From: Thuidium tamariscinum
Lineage: Eukaryota; Streptophyta; Bryopsida; Hypnales; Thuidiaceae
Assembly: GCA_947034885.2 (NCBI GenBank)
Contig: OX344756.2
Location: forward strand, 24,969,489 to 25,033,488
Direction: 5' to 3'
Length of the DNA: 64,000 nucleotides
The notes beneath the pieces are model-generated. The model did not search any database, had not been told where the DNA came from, and was given only the letters and a program-made list of their open reading frames with translations. This document shows, in pieces, positions 1-12,479 of this stretch; the stretch's first letter is position 1, and every line of letters starts with the position of its first letter. The position numbers and the translations under genes were made by a program.

Positions 1-406
1 TTCAAACTTTTTTGTACTGTAGAGATTCTGTAACTGGCCGCAAACTACCCCAAACTCAAAATCTTCATAACTTTTGACTCATTGATTGGAATGGATTGAT
101 TCAAAGCTTCCCATGTCTGTATAAACCTAAAGAACTAATTTGAAATTTCACTTTTTAAAAAAAGGTTTTTTTGAAGAAGTTTTTTTAGCTGCCCGGGATC
201 CCCGCCAGGTAAAGAAAACAACATATCCTGCCATAACTTTTTAACTGTGAAGTCAAAAGTTATGAAAATTGTCGGGCCTTAAAGCTACTCCTCGGGCACA
301 CATTGTATCAAAATTTCAAAGAAATAAAATAAAATAAAATCTCCATCTGTAGTGAGTTGCCCAAAAAATTTATAATCTCAAAAAATGTTGTTCAAAACTT
401 TAGGGG
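1..406. mobile_element. Partial TTAA-type (piggyBac-like) MITE, right part
   Basis: The right end reads CTTTAGGGG followed by TTAA at 407-410. This is the same end type as the other TTAA elements in the window. The body aligns by eye with the right half of the complete copy at 6692-7635; both share 'agagattct.taact.gcc.caa.ctacccc' and 'cataacttttgac'. The left end lies outside the window. No coding capacity is visible. Confidence 0.6.
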
Positions 407-410
407 TTAA

Positions 411-1390
411 TTAGTATAGGTCCCCTTAAGATCCCTATTCATTGTAGTAGAATGATAAATATGGTGTCTAGAGGTGATCTATTCATGCTTTTAAGTTGTC
501 AACTTTGATTGATCATATAGTAGAAGGGATCATTCTAAATGAAGAATTTTATTATGCCATTAGCTTAAGTGAGTAACATTGCATGCATTGGTTTAACAAA
601 ACAGATCCTCCCAAAATAAATTCTTCCAAATTGCTTCAAGAACACGAGGCCCAATTTGGGCTTCGGAGGAAGTGCAGGGTTAAGTTATTGCTTTGTGTCA
701 TCCCAGAAGATCATTTATCCACTAGACTAGACAGTGAGCTTGTGCTTGCAACCTGCTCTTTATTTTATTATTTGGAAGGTCTGAAAAGCATTGACTGAAT
801 CCAGGCACAAAAAGACTGTTTCTCACACTTGACAGGAACTGAGGGATGGAATTGTGGAACATACCCCCCCTACCTTAACTTACTTGGTCGGTACAGCAGT
901 GGCCCCTACTTGGTCTCTCATTTGAGACCTGGTCGCCTTGGCCACCCATAAGACCATATATTACAAACTAACCTCCTCAAAAATGAGTTGGCATGGTGTT
1001 GATGAAATCAATGGATGTTGCACACAACGCAATAACTTACTCCGAGAAAATCCAATCACTTTCCTGGATGCTGCTCCCCCCTCCCTGCTCTTGAGCACCT
1101 TTTTTTTAATGTTTTTCTTAACACAAATGCAACCCTGGATGCATTTTGGGTGGTTCATGACCCCGCAAACATGGGTAATTAAGTGAAACCCATGCTGTCC
1201 ATGTAACTTCGATGTGATGCTGGAACAAGTCCACTTCAGTCCCCACACTGAGGAGGGAGGAGGGAGGATGCTCCTGAATGAGTGAATGAATCAGCCATTC
1301 AAACCAATTTCCTAGAATGTCGTATTCCTATACCATACTGACTGACGGACATGACCTTTTGGGTCTATGCTAGGGAAACTGCAGAGACGA
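411..1390. other. Unassigned intergenic DNA
   Basis: No gene or complete repeat is recognised. The stretch 820-1260 is less AT-rich than its surroundings and has short open frames on both strands. None shows a known motif or a plausible exon structure, so I leave them uncalled. Confidence 0.5.
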
Positions 1391-1437
1391 ACCCTAAATG
1401 CCCAAAGGCTTGTTTGGAGCTTCTTGAAAAGTTGGCT
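1391..1437 (-). repeat. Truncated terminus of a TTAA-type MITE
   Basis: The sequence CCCTAAATGCCCAAAGG, followed by a GAGCTTCTTGAA tail, is the reverse complement of the right end of the element just downstream (right end near 2060-2083). It is a short loose terminus in inverted orientation, directly before the complete copy. Confidence 0.5.
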
Positions 1438-1448
1438 TTAACCCTTAA

Positions 1449-2083
1449 CCCCTAAATGCCCAAGGCACCCAAAAGTGGTGTCGAAGAAACTTTGAAGTTC
1501 AATGAAACCTTACTAAATTTTTATTTTTAGTAGTTTATATTTTTGGAAGATTCTTTTTGAAGTCTAGTTTTAGCATAAATAATCCGATTTTGAAAATGAA
1601 TGATTATGATTGTTCTATTCAAGATTTAGTGCAAGGGTACCCATTGCAATCTCAACATTCTGTAGTGTTAAGGACTCTTGGAAATGAGCCTCAAATACAC
1701 TAGATCTTAGAGAAAAAATCACACTAAAAATTCATTTAAAAAATTGTAGAGTAGATTTTGAAAAGCCATAAATTGATTGGAGTTATGCTTGTTAGGCCCT
1801 TCAACCTTATATTTTTTTGGTGACCAACTTTTAGATTTGATGTGCAAAAAGAAAGCTCAAAGATTTTCATAGTTTTTACACCTTCATGATCAAACATTAT
1901 AATCTTTCAATCCATAAGTAATATTGTTGTGTTTTCTTTTCCTATGCCATTTCTAACATTTCTACTTTGAATTTGTACAGTTACAATTCAAAAAAAATTG
2001 ATTAAAATTATCAAAATGTTGGATTTTTATTCAATTTAGAGCAAATTTCAAGAAGCTCAAAATAGACCTTGGGCATTTAGGGG
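1449..2083. mobile_element. TTAA-type MITE, 635 bp
   Basis: The left end is CCCCTAAATGCCCAAGG, preceded by TTAA at 1445-1448. The right end is CCTTGGGCATTTAGGGG, its near-perfect inverse, followed by TTAC, which I read as a decayed TTAA duplication. It is a paralogue of 17747-18907 and 24243-24889: all share 'gtagtttatatttttggaa', 'actagatctt' and 'aacattataatctttca'-like blocks. There is no open frame, so it is non-autonomous. TTAA duplication with CCC ends is the hallmark of the piggyBac superfamily (established); the assignment of this copy is inference. Confidence 0.75.
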
Positions 2084-2904
2084 TTACAGGATGGGCCTAT
2101 GACCACTAGTTAGAAGCCCCCTTGTTGGTCACTCAATTTGATACCATTTAGGAACCAATCAAGTATGAAATTTTTATTTTTTATTTTTCAAAGATGTAAG
2201 TACATGTCTTCTACACTTCACAGAAATTTCAGATTTTTTTGAGAAAAATTTTATGAGATTTTTTGAAGAAAAAATCATAAAAAATAGATCATTATCTTCA
2301 AAAATCTGAAAATTTCACGATGTGTGTAAATTGTAGCGACAAACATCATGGTGTGAAGTCAACTTCTCTGTACACCTATTTATAGGTTGCAACTATAACT
2401 AAATCTTCCTTGTTTGGAAGTGTATATAGTAAAAATTATAGACAAATGGTCAAATTACTTACAGTATTAGGTAACGTGTTGATCAATTGCTATAAAGACT
2501 TGGACTAAATGTAGGAAGCTGATAGACAATTTGTTATAGGGGTGGTTACAAGCAATTGCTTTTTTTCCTGATTTAGCTTGACAATTTGTAATTTTACTCT
2601 ACCATTCTCAATTTCTCATAGTCTTCTTTTCTACACTAAATTGTCCAACAATCTTGTATCGTGAACTTTTTCATCTGAATACAATCAATTTTACAAATTT
2701 TCATGTACTTCTGTAGTTGTTAAAATTTGAATGGTGAATTTATAAATCTAGTGATTGGATTTTTTTTCTGTTTGTGTTTGATGTTGTATGACAAATTGTG
2801 TTGGATGAATCTCTGCTTGTGTGTATTTGGTGGTCTAACAAATCGTTGAACTGAGAAGGTGGGAGTCGGTGAATATAAATTGTAAAGTGAGATCACATGA
2901 AAAC
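2084..2904. other. Unassigned AT-rich intergenic DNA
   Basis: Nothing recognisable was found on either strand. Confidence 0.5.
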
Positions 2905-2906
2905 TA

Positions 2907-3178
2907 AGGTGGGTACACCTAAAAGTGCCACTTTTGGGTACTATGCCTAGTAAGTATTACTGGTCTGATCAAATTTTCATATAATCTTCTTGGCAAGTGA
3001 AAGCATGTTCCAATGCAACAAAAAACGCAGCATTTGGATACAATATGTAAAAGTTATTAAGGTTCAAAGTCTGTTTCTAGAAGCACTCCAGCTAAATAGG
3101 TACATAATGGAATTCAGAAATGTACAGCAACTATAGATGGCACTTTTAGGTAAAGTGCACTTTTAGGTGTACCCACCT
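2907..3178. mobile_element. Mariner/Stowaway-type MITE, 272 bp, TA duplication
   Basis: Perfect 22-bp terminal inverted repeats lie at 2907-2928 and 3157-3178; the left one begins AGGTGGGTACACCT. They are flanked by TA at 2905-2906 and 3179-3180. A second, imperfect inner inverted copy of the 'gcacttttaggta' word lies beside each end. There is no coding capacity. The TA duplication fits the Tc1/mariner superfamily. Confidence 0.8.
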
Positions 3179-3300
3179 TATGTCCAAATCAAATTTTGGA
3201 GTGGCAATTTCATAGCCAAGCGAGTCCTGAACTTCAATTAGGGTATATGTTTGTAAACCAATTGTCTTTGTGTTAATTCCAATTATATCAACTTGGTGGA

Positions 3301-3446
3301 TTTTGGATCTCAATTTCCAAATCTCAATCTTATTCATATTGCAATACAATGATATAGACAAACATTTGCTTGAAGATTTTGGATCTCGATTTCCAAATCT
3401 TAATTTTATTCATATTGCAATACAATGACATAGACAAACATTTGCT
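3301..3446. repeat. Two-copy tandem duplication, 76-bp period
   Basis: The 70-bp units at 3301-3370 and 3377-3446 both begin 'ttttggatct' and end 'aacatttgct'. About four substitutions separate them, all transitions. There is no coding signal. Confidence 0.85.
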
Positions 3447-6400
3447 AGTCGGACCCTTGTTTGGTCAAGGGGGAGGCCACCTAGGGTCTAGGTGGACCCT
3501 TGGAGGGTTGCCTAGGCAAACTTTGTTGAATTCACTATTTTTTCATTTAAATTTTTTTTTGTTTAATTTCCCATCTTTTTAGAATTTTAGTATTTTCTAA
3601 CAATAAAACTAATATTATTGTTAAACTAAGACAGAGCCTCACAGTTACACCGTTCTTGTTAATTCTATAGCCAAGAGTGAGTTAGTAGAGGTTGTGATAG
3701 CACTTCCAAAGTCCTTTGCATTCCATGAGAATGAGTACGTGGTGGACCAGGAGTGAAAGGCGGACATGAAATTCTTAGAGAAATCAAAGTGATGTTTCTT
3801 CTCCTCTACAGGTGAAGAAATGATATTTTTGAAAAATTTCTCACAGAATTTTTTGAAGTCCTTAACTTGGCGCAAGTATTGGAGCTCCCACCTAGCTTTA
3901 TGAGTAAAAATTTCTTACATAATCACTACAAAACAGTAGAAAGGGATGTCACAGCTCCTTCACGTGGAATAGCTCACAATTGGCTCCATTTTTGCCTCGT
4001 TGATTTCTCCGACTTCACAAAATCCGATTTTCGGAAGAGCCGTGACTACCCCTAGTCTTCCAATGTTGTAGGTTGGGGGTAACTAAACCTATGAGATTTG
4101 ATAAATCATCCATGTAAAATGTGAGTAATTAATATTTAGAGTAGCTGAGTGTTGGAATTCTATTAAATAGAAATGTGCTTTGAAGGCAATTAAACAATTT
4201 TTTTATTGGAATTGGAATATTATCTAATGTTCATGGTTATAATTTAAATTGTGTTTCATAGAAAGTTGGATAACCAAAATTTTATAAAGTATTGGATTTG
4301 ACTAATTGTTATGGTTTGCAAATTTGATGTGTTTAGTGCTACCAGTGGAGCAGAGTGATTCCATAAAACACTTGTACTATTTTTCGTCACATGTCTCTTA
4401 CATATCTAATTTTTGGTCATAACTTTTGCATTTTTGCTCCAAATCACTCAAGATTTCTAGAAAAAGTACTCATGACTATCATACATTTACATAATTTTTT
4501 CATAATTTTCAAAAATAATTTATTGTCCAAAAATAGACCCCAATTGAATGTCCCACTTTGTAGTTTAGGAGTTTTCAGTACTAAGGAATACCTTTTTTTT
4601 AATGATTTTGAGATGAAATTTGGATGAGATGGTCTTCTAGTAGAATTCTAGGTCTACAAGGAAGTATTTTTTAAAATAATTAACTTTATGTGGTGTAAAA
4701 GTCTACAAAGTGAGCTTCTTTCTACTTGTATTTTAAAACATATAAAATAATATTTTGGTATTTTTTTTGGTGAATGACCATCTCCATAGACTTGTTGCAA
4801 ATGTCCACTTTTTATTTTTTGTATTTAATTACTTTTACTATTTTTCCCTAATTAAAACGTGAAGGAATAATGTATTTGCTTGAAGTTTGGCACTTTTCAA
4901 GTTCTCCTATTCAAAGAATTTTTCTATACAATTCCTTCTATGGGTACCTTCACCTTAAAGGTGTATACATAAGTCATCATACTACTAAAATCATAATTCC
5001 CTCTCTAATGTCACAAATGCTACCATTAATACTAGGGGCTGGTGCTTGGTATGCTATGCATTCATTGTATCAAATATTAATAAAATTTTGATATATTTGA
5101 ATAGATCGCATGATATTGATTTCAATAAGTCCTTAAAATAAGTATTTTAAGTATTTTATAAGAATGTTTTCAATCATGAATACATGAAAATCTTATTATA
5201 ATACAATGTGATATTATAGAAAAGGAGGAGCAATTTACAATCACTTTTGTAATACCATTTTTTATAAAGAGTGATATTATAAAAATAATGTAGTTGTTGT
5301 AATGAAGGTGATATTAAAGAGGATCCACAAGAAGATATAGTAGAGGTAGCAAATCCATTGGTTTTCGTGGCTTAACGCTTCTTTGCGCTTCTATGATTTA
5401 GTGCTTATTTGAGCTTTCATGATATCAATTTTCTAAATTCTAATGATGATTGCATAGCATAGCAAGCACCAACCACTAGTATCTTTTTAAAATTACAAGT
5501 GTTTTGTGCAATCACCTAGAAGGATGAGGGGTGTTTTGTTTTGAAACAGATTGTTGAATAACTTAAAGAGCAAGCATTGTGGGATAAATAAAATTTGTTT
5601 GTAATTGAGTGCATGTGGACCATGCAAACTTCTCGTAGTAAATCCGTATCCAATGATATAATCCTTGATAAAATAATGGAAGATGTTTGCTTGTGAATGA
5701 CAAATGAAGCCACTACTAATCCAAATAACCATTAGAAATGAATCACAAAAGGTTTGTACTTTAGATAAGATTTTTAATCCAAATGATTACATGAGAATAG
5801 TCTCTAAATATAAAGCTAAAGGGTGCAACTAATTCTTTGATAGTTAGTATAGGGGATGAATTGAAATGACTTCATATCTTGGCACAAATTATTGAATTAA
5901 ATTTTGATTGAGTGACCAAGAAATTGATATGGACAAATTGTGAGTGTTTAAAAGTATAGATTTGTAAAGAGGATTCTTGTGTCCATTAAAAATTATCTAT
6001 TTATGTCTAGTAACTTAGGATACTCTAATAAAGTCTTGTAACTAATGAAGTGTGTATAAACAATTTGTTGCATGATTGTTTATAGAGCAAATCTCAATTA
6101 ATTCTTAATTAGAAACATCTAGAAGCATCCTTGTAGCTATTCTAATACCCTAGGCTACCACCACATGTATCCCTAAACATTTATTAACATGTCCTTCAAA
6201 TGCTTAACTTTGATTTATTGACTATTGGTTTGTTGAGATTTTAGTTTAAGGCTCACATATGTGATAGTTTTAATGGTTTAGGGAGACAACACTTTGAAAA
6301 ACTATAGAAATTACATATCACATCCAAAAAACTATTTTTTCAATAATATTCATGATTTCACTTGCTAATACTACAGAAATATTATTTTTAGGAAATGATA

Positions 6401-6687
6401 TTTTCAACTAAGTTCAATTGCTTATATTGACAGTTTTGGAAGTTTCCATTGAAGTACTAAAGTACATAAATTGTTCAAAGGATGAATTTGCAAGTAATTT
6501 AAAACTTGAGATTTTAGTGAATGGTCAAAATGGAACTCAAAACCTTAGAAACTAGATGCTTGTAATTGAGAGATTGTTATGGAATTTGTGCAACAATGAA
6601 TCCAAGGATCTTGTGTTAAAAATCATGTCTTGCATTAGATAGTGACAAATTGTTACATATAGGATTGAGATTTTTTCCTTGTGCATC
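3447..6687. other. Unassigned AT-rich intergenic DNA with one weak MITE remnant
   Basis: The segment at about 4870-5000 has 'ttcaagttctcctattcaaagaatttttctat' style sequence and a 'taaaggtgtatac' block. These recall the internal part of the GGGTNATTGCAAGAAAG family at 10.8 and 11.8 kb, but no ends are visible. The rest of the stretch shows no gene, RNA or repeat that I can support. Confidence 0.4.
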
Positions 6688-6691
6688 TTAA

Positions 6692-7635
6692 CCCTTAAAA
6701 GGACCATGACTATGTTTTCACTAAAACCGTTCCAAAATTGCCATTTCTAATACATGTACCAAAACTTAGAAAAATTTGTTTTTTGACACATATAACCATT
6801 AGATCTTGTAGTACAATTCTTTAAAAGGATGAAGAAAAAATTTCAGAATTTTCCACCTTGTAGATTGCAAGATTTTAGTGTTTGAAGGGACAAAAAGCCT
6901 TTTTTTACCACTGCAAAAATCCAGGTAGCTTCACTTCATAAGGTCACATTTGTAAGAAAAAGAGTTCAAGTTGGTTGCAACTCTTTGAATTCATCTTTAA
7001 AGCCAAGTTGTCTACATGCTCAAAAAATTTCAAATCATTTGGAATTGTATAACATATACGAAAAAAATAGTGGGTAGAAAGAAGTAGAAAATGAGTTAAA
7101 TTATAAAATTATAAACAATTAATTTATGGAATTGAAAAATGCCAATCCCAATGGTTAAATTTTTTTAATAATAAATCTATACCTACTTCTTTTATTTTTT
7201 TCCAAAAATATTAAAAATTGCATTAAATAAAGGATTTCAAACTTCTTTTTCTCTAGTGTAGAGATTCTATAACTAGCCACAAGCTACCCCAAACTAAAAC
7301 GCCTCATAACTTTTGACACATTGATCAAAATGAAAAGATTCAAAGCTTTTCACTTAGATGAAAATCTAATGAAACAGAAAAAATTAATTCTTTAAAAAAT
7401 CATTTTTAAAGAAGTTTTTTTTCTATCTAGATTGCCCGTCGAGTAAAGAAAATGACATATCATGCCATAACTTTTTTACCATGTATTTAAAAGCTATGAA
7501 AATTTTTGGGCCTTAAAGCTACTCCTTGGGCGCACATTTTGTGAAAATTTCAAAGAAAAAAAATAAAAACTCCATTCATATTGAGCTGCCCAAAATCGCT
7601 ATGTTACCAAAAAATGTAGTTTGGTCCTTTAGTGG
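6692..7635. mobile_element. TTAA-type MITE, 944 bp
   Basis: TTAA flanks both ends (6688-6691 and 7636-7639). The left end is CCCTTAAAAGGACCA. The inverse of the right end is CCACTAAAGGACCA, so the terminal repeats match apart from one indel and a substitution or two. The right half matches the partial copy at 1-406. No transposase is encoded. It has the piggyBac-type hallmark and is a different family from the 635-647 bp copies. Confidence 0.75.
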
Positions 7636-7639
7636 TTAA

Positions 7640-10600
7640 GTAGCAATCTAGCTCTAGAACTAATTAGTAATTGCAAAAAATTGTTTTGGTAATATATATC
7701 ATCAATAATTAAATAATCATGTACAAATTTATTATGTGTAATTATATATTGCATTGAGCTAGGTCTTAATACATATACATGACAAATTGTGGTTTATCTT
7801 TGACTATTTGTTGATAATTGAGCCCCTAGGATTGTGATTATGAGAGCCTCAGAGTGTGAGCCTAAGAGCTTGAAAGACTATACACTTATGGTATAGGTGT
7901 CTATATTATAGAAACCTTATATGATTATGGTGCACCTATGCTATAGATACCTATATTATAAAAAATGTATATGTTATTTATATATTATAAGCACCTTTCA
8001 ATGGTTGTAAGATATATACTTATACGGAGTATATGTTTAAGGCTCGCATGCTCACATTTTCATACCTACATACTAGCATTGTTGATTGAGCTCCTACTAG
8101 ATAGGGCAAGGACATACAACACTCATGTGTCCATAGCATCAATGAAGAATTGGCTACGAAATCCTCACCTTTCAAAATAAGATTTTTTTGTTAATAAATT
8201 GTTTTTATTATTTGAAAAATTGTATGTTAATTACGTGTAAATCTTAGTTTATTTTAAAATACAAGTAACTTTAGTGACAATATGTTAGAATATTTGACCA
8301 ATCCCTAAATTGAAGTCCTATATTATAATCCTAGGTGTGTGAGGTAGATAAAATCTAGACTTCAAAAAGCTTGTACTAATGTTAAGCATGATCCAATGAC
8401 ACAAAACATTCTCAATAGGATAATCAATACACATCCTACATGTTTTTGAAGATACAATATAATAATTTTTTTCTTTTCTTTTTTAATTGTATCTAAGCAA
8501 CAACGATGAAAAACATAATGTTGTATTTTTTTTGAAGGCATGGAACTCGCAATTGAAATAGCTCATTAACTTTGTAAATTCTGTTGACTCACTTAATTCC
8601 ATTATTTTTATTTTATTTTGATATTTTGGACAAATAGACTAGTTCATAGCAATTTCAATTTGAAGTAGTATAAAGAACTAAGTCAAATAATCTTAACAAT
8701 GGAAAAAAACACTATTAGGTAGCTTAATGATGGAAGTTAAGGTTACGATTCTACAAAGTAGTCACATTAGTAGACAAGTGTAGTTAGTGAGAGTTTGTTA
8801 GGTCAAGGAGGTTAAGGCTAATGAACTTCCCTCTCTCTTATTCTCGCTCTCAGTGTTTGCAATGATTGCTTGCCTTTGTGTATCGTAATTTTACACATCT
8901 TTTACTGATTCAATTTTTGTTCATTAAACTGTGTAAGCTCACAATTTTCTTGTATTGCCAGGGATTAGCAAAGTTTTGTGTTTGGACAATTAACCAAGGA
9001 TTGGTGTTGTTCTTTTTTTCCCTTTTTTTCTCTTGAGTTACAATCGACTAGGCACTGAGAGCTCATTTGTATGTCAACCTTGTAGCTTGTATTATGACTT
9101 AAAAAGTATTGCTAGACACTTTATTATTGTAAGAGTTGCATTATGGTTGAGTGTTTAGAGAGCATAGGTTGGGAGTAAACAACCAATGATTGGCATTTTA
9201 GTATTTGTTGTCAAATAGACAAGAGCAGAAAGTTAGCAATTAACCTTGGATATATTTGAAAATAAATTAGTTTCTTGGGTGTAAGTTTGTACCCAAATAG
9301 AGTAGCCAGCAAATGGTTCATCAATCTTTTGTTATTTGGTACTTAGAATTTGTCAAATGGTATGTTTTTCAAAGATGTTGATGGTTGACAACTAAGCTGG
9401 AGAAGGAGTTGAGGACATGTGGAAAAAGAATATGGTAATCGGGGCAAAGTTGGGGATTTGCAGATGAAAAAGACAAATGGACGGTAAGAGTTATTTAATG
9501 TTTTTTTGGTGCTTGATCAATTTTAAGTAGTAACATCTTATTTATCCAAAGAGCAATCTTATTCTTTGAAAATTTGAAAATGTATGTTTGTAATAATTTT
9601 CATATGGTTAGTGATTGGCATGTGAAGTCAAGTAGTCTATGAAAGATGTATTTTCTTTTTGATTGAATTTTAGTTAAGACGAGTCTCATGTTGTAAGTCT
9701 CCATTAGTGAGCTAGAGATTGGCTAGGATTTCTTTGTTGTCAAGTCCATTAGTCTTGCAAAGATTGCTAATAATTAATTAATTAAATTTTAATTAAGGTT
9801 TCTTTGTAGGTTTAGTGGAAAACCAACCACTAGTTATTGCAATATTTGGTCTAATGGACTATGTTCATGTGTGGATTAGTGTTGTTGTAGATAGGTTGTT
9901 GTGTGAGTAAGAATATTAGAGATAAAATGATTGTTAAATCATGTGCTTAGTTGATAGGAAGTAGTCAATTAGTTTGTGATCAAAGAGTTAATTTCATCAT
10001 AGGAAACCAATTTGTAATTCATTAAGATTTGATAATTTTATTGGTTTGTTATAGAATTAAAAGTATAATCTTCTATTGTCAATAGAATCTTTGTATATCT
10101 TTTGATGTGATTCTATGTGAGAATTTGGACAAATTGACAACTCATCATAGATATATAGAATTAGTTATTCTATAAAATTAGTTTAGTGAGACCAATTGAC
10201 CAAGTAGAATGATGCAAAATTGTAAATGTGCTCTGGGGGCTTTGGATCAATTGACTTAATGATGGAATTTGCAGAAAGAAAATTGTCATGATTATTTGAT
10301 TGACTTATTAATTTAAGAATGATGAATCTTTACTTTGGTATGTTGTGCTCACTGGACCAATTGACAATGAATAATATTGGGAAAGTAATTAAAGAATTAT
10401 AATTTGTATGTGACTATTCTATATGTGGTCTTGATTAAGTCAATAGAACAGGAGCCATACTCATTTGATGTACTCTTGATAATTTGACATTAAAATTCTA
10501 GTTTAAGATTGGAACAACATTTTATGAGTTTGCATCCATAGAAATTGGGCAAATATTAGAATAAGCTACGAGAATCTTTGTACATTCCTTAAAAAATTTA

Positions 10601-10789
10601 TAAAACTAAATTTTACATTTTATTATTAAATTTGAGTGATAACCTTATATAAAAGTGACTTTAAATACAAAACAATAGACTATTTGACTTTTTCCAAATG
10701 AAAGAACTACCACTAGGGGATTCCTTCAATTTTGTTTTCCAAAAAATTGTATCTTATAGATCCTTTCAACTTTGTAAAATGGTATAGAA
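7640..10789. other. Unassigned AT-rich intergenic DNA
   Basis: No gene, RNA gene or bounded transposon is recognised. A loosely recurring CAATTGAC word occurs four times between about 10120 and 10370. The strings of short open frames do not look coding. Confidence 0.5.
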
Positions 10790-10791
10790 TT

Positions 10792-11480
10792 GAGGGGTCT
10801 TTGCAAGAAACACCAGTCTCATTTGACATCATACAATTGAAGTGACACAATTGTTTCTTGCTATAACTTTTGAATCCCAAGACCTAAAAACATGAAATAA
10901 TTATTGGAGATCTCTAACTTGATGTTTATTAGATCATTTATTTTTCTTAATTAAGAAAATACAAAATTCAAAGTGAATTTGATAATTTGTCACAATCTAA
11001 GGTTTAGGGTTTTTGACTACGTTAGAGCTGAAATTTTCATGGTCTCTTTGTATAGTACGAAAAGAGGGCATGTGCCTACTAGAGTTCATTTAAAAGTATA
11101 TTAGTTTATGACCTCCACATGAGTGCAAACAACATTCTTATGCACACAATTTATAAACATCAAAGAATGATGGTTCCAAGATCATTCTTTTGGTGAAATC
11201 TCATCACAACCAACTCTTCCCAAGTGGCCAATTTTTAGTTTTTTCTTTAAGAAAAAAATCTATTACTTACAAATTAAAATGTAGAAGTGCCAATTTTCAT
11301 GAGATTTTTCACTTCTCTAGTTCACCTACTTCAAAAATCTCTCTATGCTTTTCCTTCCCACAATGCCTTTTTTTCAAAGGTGTATACAATAAACATATTT
11401 TCTATTAAAAAAAATTTTCTTCTAGCTTTAAAAGACTTTAGGAAAAATAGACTATTGTGCCAAAATGCTACAAAAAATGC
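10792..11480. mobile_element. Partial MITE, GGGTNATTGCAAGAAAG family
   Basis: The left end GGGGTCTTTGCAAGAAA and the interior ('aagtgccaattttcatgaga', 'aaaggtgtatac') match the copies at 11753-12477 and 16464-17203. I do not find a matching right end; similarity fades near 11480. Confidence 0.5.
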
Positions 11481-11752
11481 ATAATGTTATTTTAGTTACA
11501 ATGACTAAGGAACCACATTTGATATTCTTCAATAATTCATTAGTTTGGACCATAAAGATATAATCACATTGATTGAAACTTATCATTTCCATTACTTTCC
11601 AAGTACAAGGTTGTAGTCCTTTTGACAATTTCTTAAACTTTGAATTTATTCATTACATAATTTTTTTTACTTGTATAATAAATTTATAAATAAATAGATA
11701 AATGATATAAAAATGCATTTAATTGGAATCTTGAAAACAAAAATCCATTGAA

Positions 11753-12477
11753 GGGTGATTGCAAGAAAGGGCTGTCCTTTTTGGTGTCACAATGGAAGTG
11801 ACTTTTGTGCCATTGGTTATAACTTTTGGGGTATTAATCCAATGTACTTGAAATTCTTATTGAAGATGGACAACTTCATAGTAAAGAAATTTCTTATTTT
11901 TCAAAAATTTCCAAAAAAAAATTTCTAATTAAATTTGAATTTACCTAATTTGTCACACTTTGCAATTTAGGATTTTTTAGTATTGTGGAGTATCCAAAAT
12001 CAATGATGTAGACTTGAAATTTGTGTGGTCTATTTATACACTAAATATTTATGAATTGACCAAAAATATTTTAAAAAAATATTATTTTATGTCCTCTACA
12101 CTGATGCAAATAGGGGCCCTTTGCGCATATAATTCTGAACATCAGAAATGGTTTAAAAATAATTCTTCTAGTGAAATCTCATCATCATCAATCATTCCCA
12201 AATTGCCAATTTTTAGTTTTTTTTTTAAAATTTCTTTTTCTATTTTTTACAAATTAAAATGTGAAAGTACCCCTTTTTCTGAGAATTTGCACTTTTCTAA
12301 TTCACCTAATTAGAAAAAAATTCTACACTTTTCCTTCATAGGTAAACTTATTCTTAAAGGTATATGCACTAAACATATTTTTTACATTTAAAAAAAATTA
12401 TTTTTCTAATTAAACAATACTTCCAAGAGAAAATCACAAACAAGACAAAAATTGAGAGGCCTTTCTTGCAACTACCC
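11753..12477. mobile_element. MITE, GGGTNATTGCAAGAAAG family, ~725 bp
   Basis: The left end is GGGTGATTGCAAGAAAGG. The inverse of the right end is GGGTAGTTGCAAGAAAGG, matching at 16 of 18 positions. The orientation is opposite to the copies at 15.5 and 16.5 kb. No clear target duplication and no coding frame is seen, so the superfamily is unassigned. Confidence 0.7.
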
Positions 12478-12479
12478 TA

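Noticed and set aside
961-1248. Open frames on both strands in the less AT-rich stretch at 0.8-1.3 kb
   Set aside because: No motif, no consistent strand, no splice structure; composition alone is not evidence of a gene.
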